In this document: piece by piece, positions 24,644-28,471 of the stretch
How positions within the stretch are numbered: position 1 is the first letter of the stretch
Layout: each line of letters begins with the position of its first letter
Origin: Clostridiales bacterium
GTDB lineage: Bacteria > Bacillota > Clostridia > Lachnospirales > JAITVM01
NCBI GenBank assembly: GCA_031285815.1
Contig: JAITVM010000258.1
Span: 1-28,471 of the forward strand
Reading direction: 5' to 3'
Length of the DNA: 28,471 bases
Program-made: the position numbers and the translations under genes
The notes under the pieces: generated by a model
Databases searched by the model: none
What the model was told of the DNA's origin: nothing
What the model saw: only the letters and a program-made list of their open reading frames with translations

Positions 24644-26287
24644 ATGGGAATGCCGGTTATTACCACTGGTACGGGAAGCCGTAGCCAGGCAATAACTGAT
24701 TTAATAGAATCCGTAGCTTTGCAAGAAGTAGCGCTTTCGCATATTTTAAATGCTGAAGGCGAAAAAATGCAGGCTATAATAAGCTCTAATGCAACACAGG
24801 AAGAGCTGTTTGCAATGAACGATTCAGTTTCTAAACTCGTTAGTTCAGCCACAAGGCTGGAAATGATACTCCAAGCCAAGCTCGAACTGTTTGCGGAAGA
24901 GGGTATTGAGTTGCCAATGCCACCAAAAACAACGGCGGCGGATGAATTTGAAAAAATAAAAATAGCAACCCTTACGGCCGATTTCGAGCTCGACGCACCC
25001 GGTGCGCAGGCGGGGGCCATTGCGCTGGCACTTGGAGCGGCGCGGGCGGTAGTCTCGCCGGATTATATCGTAGCTTTTATTTTTGGGAATTATACGCCAG
25101 GGGTGCTTTCAGGTAAATTCAAAGTTACAAAGGCCGGGGACCCAACTGATACGGCGGGGGATGATGCGGACAGGGCGATAATTATAACCACAACTTATAT
25201 ACGGACGTCTCCGGTGGAGCTTGAAAAAATCACTGTATCAAGCATAGAAATTGATATCGCGCTTGACGCCCCCGGCGCTTCGGATATGGCTGCCGATATG
25301 GCAGTAGCGGGCGCCAGGGCACAAATTGCGCTTGGGTATACCATTAATTTTATTCTTATAAGTTATGTTGCCGGTGCGTTAACGGGCAAGTTTACCGTTA
25401 AAAATGATGCAGACCCGGCAGATACGGCGGAGGATATAACCGGCCGCGATATTTCCGTCACCACCACATGGCGGCCGGCAGTGGAAGAACTCGCCAAAAT
25501 CAACGTTCCGGCTGTAATGGTTGACGTACCGCTTGAAGGGCAGGGGGTGCAAGAATTAGCGGCCGCTCAGGCAGTTGATGTGGCCCAGGCACAGGTAACA
25601 ATGGGGTATGTCGCCAATTTTACTGCAGAAAATTATTCCGGCGGCGTACTCACGGGCAAATTTACCGCCATAGATATCTTTGGCCCGGATAATAAGGCGA
25701 CAGATAAATCCAGCCGGGAAATATCCGTAGGGTATGAGCCAACGACCGCGGGGGCGCAGCTGGCTGGTATCAATGTGAGGGAGGTACCGGTTACGATGCC
25801 GGTCGATTTTCCGGACACAGATATGGAAGCTGCAGACGTGGCTGCATTGAAGGCGCAGACTCAGATATCGGCGAGTTATACAGCCGCGTTTGATTTAGAG
25901 GGCTACAACCCTTCTTCCGGAATTTTTACGGGAAGGTTCAAAGTTACAAGCGCCGCTGACCCAACCGATACGGCAGGGGATACAAATGCAAGGTCGGTTG
26001 CTGCTTTGTATACCCCGGCACCGGCGGCGGAGGCGGAGCTCGCCAAAATTGAAGCATCATCTATAAACGTCAGCGAGCCTTTGTCAGAAAGCAGCATTGC
26101 TGCCGCTGCGCAGGTTATCGCGCAGGCGCAAATTGCGCCGGGGTATAGTGTGTTTTTTCAAATTTCGCACTATGACGCGCCCGGAACCCTTTGGGGCAGG
26201 TTTGTTGTCATGAACGACGCTGTTCCGACTGACAGGGCTGCAAACACTGCCGACTATGAGGTTAGGGCGGCGTATGTGCCCGCCTAA
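24644..26287 (+). CDS. Five-copy repeat-domain protein with N-terminal helical module
   Basis: A 547-residue protein of unknown function. Residues 1-86 form a helical module (DLIESVALQEVALSHILNAE, then TRLEMILQAKLELF) of a kind I associate with clostridial collagen-like and spore-surface proteins. Five repeats of 83-93 residues follow, starting at 101, 192, 282, 372 and 465. Each runs ELxKIxV, then an Ala-rich helix ending AQAQIxxGYxxxF, then GxLxGKFxV, then DPxDTAxD, then RxIxV. There is no signal peptide, membrane segment, cysteine or catalytic motif. The alternating strand pattern suggests beta-sandwich-like modules separated by Ala-rich helices. The start is set by AAAGGAGAGG. The coding sequence is GC-richer than leuS. 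A related gene follows after 57 bp. A structural, self-assembling surface or spore-layer role is my inference. Confidence 0.8.
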   Translation: MGMPVITTGTGSRSQAITDLIESVALQEVALSHILNAEGEKMQAIISSNATQEELFAMNDSVSKLVSSATRLEMILQAKLELFAEEGIELPMPPKTTAADEFEKIKIATLTADFELDAPGAQAGAIALALGAARAVVSPDYIVAFIFGNYTPGVLSGKFKVTKAGDPTDTAGDDADRAIIITTTYIRTSPVELEKITVSSIEIDIALDAPGASDMAADMAVAGARAQIALGYTINFILISYVAGALTGKFTVKNDADPADTAEDITGRDISVTTTWRPAVEELAKINVPAVMVDVPLEGQGVQELAAAQAVDVAQAQVTMGYVANFTAENYSGGVLTGKFTAIDIFGPDNKATDKSSREISVGYEPTTAGAQLAGINVREVPVTMPVDFPDTDMEAADVAALKAQTQISASYTAAFDLEGYNPSSGIFTGRFKVTSAADPTDTAGDTNARSVAALYTPAPAAEAELAKIEASSINVSEPLSESSIAAAAQVIAQAQIAPGYSVFFQISHYDAPGTLWGRFVVMNDAVPTDRAANTADYEVRAAYVPA

Positions 26288-26344
26288 ACCAGCCCATTGC
26301 CCACGCCTGGGGCAAAATAAATTTAGTTAGGGGAGAAGATTTTT

Positions 26345-27472
26345 ATGGGAATGCCAATAATTACGCCCGGCACGGGGAGCCGGTGCCAGGCCGTCACGGA
26401 TTTGATACAATCCGTCGCGTTGCAGGAAACCGCCCTTTCACATATATTAAATGCCGAAGGCGCAAAAATGCAGAAAATCATCGCATCCAACGCGGGTCCG
26501 GCGCTATTGCTCGAGCTGAATAATTCTGTTATAAGGCTTATTGGCGCGGCGACGCGCTTGGAGATGATATTCCAGTCCAAACTGGAGCTGTTTGCAGATG
26601 AAAAACCTTGCGGTATAGCCGAGCCGCCGGTGATAATGCCGGCAATGGCGGAGCTTGCTAAAATTAGCGTAACTAATATAGAAAGCGCCATACCGCTCAC
26701 TGAAGCGCGGGACGCTGCAATTGAGCGTATAATCCAAATAGCGCAGACGCAAGTATCCCTTGGCTATAGGGCCAGCTATACCGTTAATTTCACGGCGTCG
26801 GGCTATGATAGCCTGACCGGCGGGCTGGCGGGCAAATTCACCGTCATAAATAACAACAACCCTGCCGACGTAGCGGCAGACGATGAGGGCCGTATGGTTA
26901 CCGTAACTTATTTGCCGGCGGCGGATGCAAAATTTGAACTCGCAAAAGTGGATATAACAACCGTAGCGGTTACGCTGCCCCTTGTGCTATATGATGCGGG
27001 GGTTGCGGCTGCCGCCCAAATAGAATTGGCAGCGCAGGCACAGGTAGCGGCTGGCTACACTGTAACATTAGATCGTGGCGGCTATAGCGGCAATGGTTTT
27101 TTTCGGTGCTTATTTATTGTCACGAACGCGAGCAACCCGGCCGATACCGCAAAAGATAGTGCCCTACGGGAAATTAGCGTAACCTCTGCGCTTCCGGCAG
27201 CGGAAGAGCTTTCAAAAATCGGCATTGGGAGTATAACCGTCAATGTACCCTTAGACGGGGGCGACGTGTTAAGCGTAGTTCTTGCCGGGGCAGTTAAGGA
27301 GGCGCAGGCACAAATATCAACGGGGTATACAGTGTCTGTATATGAGATGGGTGGCTTCTATTCCAATAAATTTTTGGATATTAAATTTGCAGTCACAAGC
27401 AATTATGACCCGTCGGACCTGGCGGTTGATACCAGCATCCGGCCGGTCGAGGTATATTCATCGGTTAAATAA
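26345..27472 (+). CDS. Three-copy repeat-domain protein, paralogue of the upstream gene
   Basis: A 375-residue paralogue. By hand count 61 of the first 86 residues are identical to the upstream protein (MGMP, TGSR, ALSHILNAEG and RLEMI are shared). Only three repeats follow (starting at about 103, 198 and 288), each with the ELxK[IV], AQxQVxxGY, KFxV, [DN]PxD and RxxxV landmarks. Repeat 2 has a substituted FFRCLF where others have LTGKF, and repeat 3 has FLDIKF, so the repeats are drifting. It lies 57 bp downstream with GGGGAGAAG as ribosome site and is probably cotranscribed. Tandem gene duplication followed by gain or loss of repeats explains the pair. No catalytic or export signal is seen. 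Confidence 0.8.
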   Translation: MGMPIITPGTGSRCQAVTDLIQSVALQETALSHILNAEGAKMQKIIASNAGPALLLELNNSVIRLIGAATRLEMIFQSKLELFADEKPCGIAEPPVIMPAMAELAKISVTNIESAIPLTEARDAAIERIIQIAQTQVSLGYRASYTVNFTASGYDSLTGGLAGKFTVINNNNPADVAADDEGRMVTVTYLPAADAKFELAKVDITTVAVTLPLVLYDAGVAAAAQIELAAQAQVAAGYTVTLDRGGYSGNGFFRCLFIVTNASNPADTAKDSALREISVTSALPAAEELSKIGIGSITVNVPLDGGDVLSVVLAGAVKEAQAQISTGYTVSVYEMGGFYSNKFLDIKFAVTSNYDPSDLAVDTSIRPVEVYSSVK

Positions 27473-27527
27473 CCCGCATATACCAATGTAGTATTTAGGT
27501 AATTATAACTGGGGCAATAAAGTTTTG

Positions 27528-27559
27528 CCAAGGGCCCTCGTTCACGGGGCCCTTGGTTT
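27528..27559 (+). terminator. Terminator-like hairpin, copy 1
   Basis: CCAAGGGCCC (27528-27537) pairs perfectly with GGGCCCTTGG (27547-27556) around a 9-nt loop, followed by only three Ts. The strong stem but short T tract makes termination plausible rather than certain. It follows the three-copy gene. Confidence 0.6.
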
Positions 27560-27678
27560 CCAATATTATTAACTAAATTTAAAACCGCATTTAGGTTTGC
27601 AAAAAAAATTCGGGGGATGTTTTCATTTTCTCGTGGATATAGGTCAAATTAAAATAAATTATATAGGGGAAGATTTTT

Positions 27679-27951
27679 ATGGGGATAAACACATCGGCGG
27701 GCGAGCTCGTCAAAATTAACGTAGCCGCCGTTACAATAACGGCCCCACCAGACAGTAGCGGCGCGCAGGCGGAAGCTTCGGCGCGGGCTACGGAAGCGGC
27801 ACAGAGGCAAATAATGCCGGGGTTTATTGCGGCTTTCCGGCCGGATTCTTATAGGCCGGGCGTGTTAACAGGAAAGTTCGGCGTAATGAACAACGCCGAT
27901 TCAAGCGATTATGCGGTGGACACCTTTAGCCGGGTGATTGCCGTAAATTAA
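27679..27951 (+). CDS. Single-copy repeat-domain protein, probably the 5' part of a frameshifted two-repeat gene
   Basis: A 90-residue frame containing one copy of the repeat domain: GELVKINVAAVTI, then AAQRQIMPGFIAAF, then GVLTGKFGVMNNAD, ending RVIAVN. It lacks the N-terminal helical module. The ribosome site is GGGGAAG, as in its neighbours. The stop TAA (27949-27951) falls exactly where other members continue with a Tyr-x-Pro linker into the next repeat. Adding one base after 27950 restores an open frame into a second repeat (PAIGELAKINVANI). So it is either a genuine single-domain protein, like the one at 3636, or the front half of a gene broken by a 1-bp deletion. Confidence 0.55.
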   Translation: MGINTSAGELVKINVAAVTITAPPDSSGAQAEASARATEAAQRQIMPGFIAAFRPDSYRPGVLTGKFGVMNNADSSDYAVDTFSRVIAVN

Positions 27952-28190
27952 TACCGGCAATAGGCGAACTCGCCAAAATTAATGTGGCAAATATATATTT
28001 AGATTCTGCCCCGGAGCCGGGTGCAATTATTGAACAGGCGGTTTTGTTGGCGCAGGCGCAAATAAGCGTGGGGTATTCCGCCGCTTTCGATATAATAAAT
28101 TTCAATAATTATTTGGATAATTATAAATGGGGCAATAAATTTTTGCCGGGGGCCCTCGTTCACGGGGCCCTTGGTTTCCAATATTATTAA
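27952..28190 (+). pseudogene. Frameshifted and truncated second repeat fused to terminator sequence
   Basis: In the frame of 27951-28190 the sequence reads PAIGELAKINVANI, then LLAQAQISVGYSAAF, clearly the first half of the repeat domain. It then runs through NNYLDNYKWGNKFLPG into the bases of the terminator hairpin and stops at 28190. The second half of the domain (DPxDTAxD and R-x-V-x-V) is missing. This is what would remain if the tandem duplication had its break inside this repeat. A GTG at 27984 could open a 68-residue frame, but no ribosome site supports it. Confidence 0.65.
28146..28177 (+). terminator. Terminator-like hairpin, copy 2
   Basis: CCGGGGGCCC (28146-28155) pairs with GGGCCCTTGG (28165-28174) with two G-U pairs where copy 1 has A-U, so the stem is preserved despite base changes. 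Three Ts follow. It overlaps the end of the broken repeat frame. Confidence 0.5.
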
Positions 28191-28293
28191 CTAATTTTAA
28201 AACCGTCTTTAGGCTTGCAAAAAAATTTTCGGGGGGATGTTTTCATTTTCTTGTGGATATAGGTCAAATTAAATTATATAGGGGAAGATTTTT

Positions 28294-28471
28294 ATGGGGA
28301 TAAACACAGCGGCGGGCGAGCTCGTCAAAATTAACGTAGCCGCCGTTACAATAACGGCCCCGCCAGACAGTAGCGGCGCGCAGGCGGAAGCTTCGGCGCG
28401 GGCTACGGAAGCGGCACAGAGGCAAATAATGCCGGGGTTTATTGCGGCTTTCCGGCCGGATTCTTATAGGC
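28294..28471 (+). CDS. Repeat-domain protein, second tandem copy (3' end outside window)
   Basis: The first 59 codons of a gene nearly identical to the one at 27679, with two nucleotide differences (one changes Ser to Ala at codon 6, the other is silent). It has the same GGGGAAG ribosome site and the same leader. It reads GELVKINVAAVTI and AAQRQIMPGFIAAF before the window ends. Whether it stays open into a second repeat, unlike copy 1, cannot be seen here. Confidence 0.75.
   Translation, partial: MGINTAAGELVKINVAAVTITAPPDSSGAQAEASARATEAAQRQIMPGFIAAFRPDSYR

Larger units (their letters stand above)
27493..28471 (+). repeat. Tandem duplication, unit ~615-618 bp, second copy cut by window end
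   Basis: Copy 1 starts about 27493 and copy 2 about 28108. Equivalent landmarks are the terminator stem (27528 and 28146, offset 618) and the ATG (27679 and 28294, offset 615). The visible coding part of copy 2 (178 nt) differs from copy 1 at two positions only; the leader has several small indels. Each unit holds a domain remnant, a terminator, a conserved leader and a single-domain gene. The array may continue past the window. Confidence 0.9.

Noticed and set aside
24595..26700. Long minus-strand frames opposite the repeat-domain genes (and 4.5 kb of similar shadows opposite other genes)
   Set aside because: They mirror the codon bias of the plus-strand genes, give Ser/Ala-rich unrelated products, and lack ribosome sites.

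Overview
The window looks like a chromosomal segment of a low-to-moderate GC, probably endospore-forming Firmicute of the Clostridia. The signs are a SpoIID/LytB protein, strong GGAGG-type ribosome sites with some TTG/GTG starts, AddA-type recombination, a collagen-like surface protein, and no Gram-negative-type genes. This placement is inferred from gene families; no database search was possible.

Layout. 1-1083: a broken collagen-like (Gly-X-Thr) gene. 1316-3385: an alkyl-sulfatase-type metallo-beta-lactamase-fold hydrolase. 3636-3998: a small protein made of one copy of a ~90-residue domain I do not recognise. 4059-4286: two terminator-like hairpins, then a promoter for an orphan OmpR-type response regulator (4317-5003). 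Minus strand 6757-5159: a secreted SpoIID/LytB protein. Minus strand 12602-6936: a seven-gene aromatic meta-cleavage operon (IclR regulator, ring-fission hydrolase, hydratase, acylating acetaldehyde dehydrogenase, aldolase, [2Fe-2S] ferredoxin, catechol 2,3-dioxygenase) ending in a terminator. Plus strand 12901-24128: housekeeping genes truA, moaA-moaC-MOSC-PBP-DUF436, addA and leuS. The 390-bp gap before addA is packed with inverted repeats and may encode a structured RNA. 24131-24643: terminators and hairpins without a protein gene. 24644 to the end: a cluster of genes built from the same ~90-residue domain, in 5, 3 and 1(+1 broken) copies, followed by a further gene cut by the window edge. 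The last part is a near-identical ~615-bp tandem duplication.

How the genes work together. The meta-cleavage operon would open catechol with O2, hydrolyse the ring-fission product, hydrate the dienoate, cleave it to pyruvate and acetaldehyde, and convert acetaldehyde to acetyl-CoA. The ferredoxin would keep the dioxygenase iron reduced. No ring hydroxylase and no 4-oxalocrotonate branch is present here. MoaA and MoaC make cyclic pyranopterin monophosphate for molybdenum cofactor. The MOSC protein, a class B PBP and a DUF436 protein follow in the same transcription unit.

Most unusual points: an O2-dependent catechol pathway in a probably anaerobic lineage; a repeat-domain family spread over at least five genes and still being duplicated; and a dense set of nested, partly competing stems upstream of addA.
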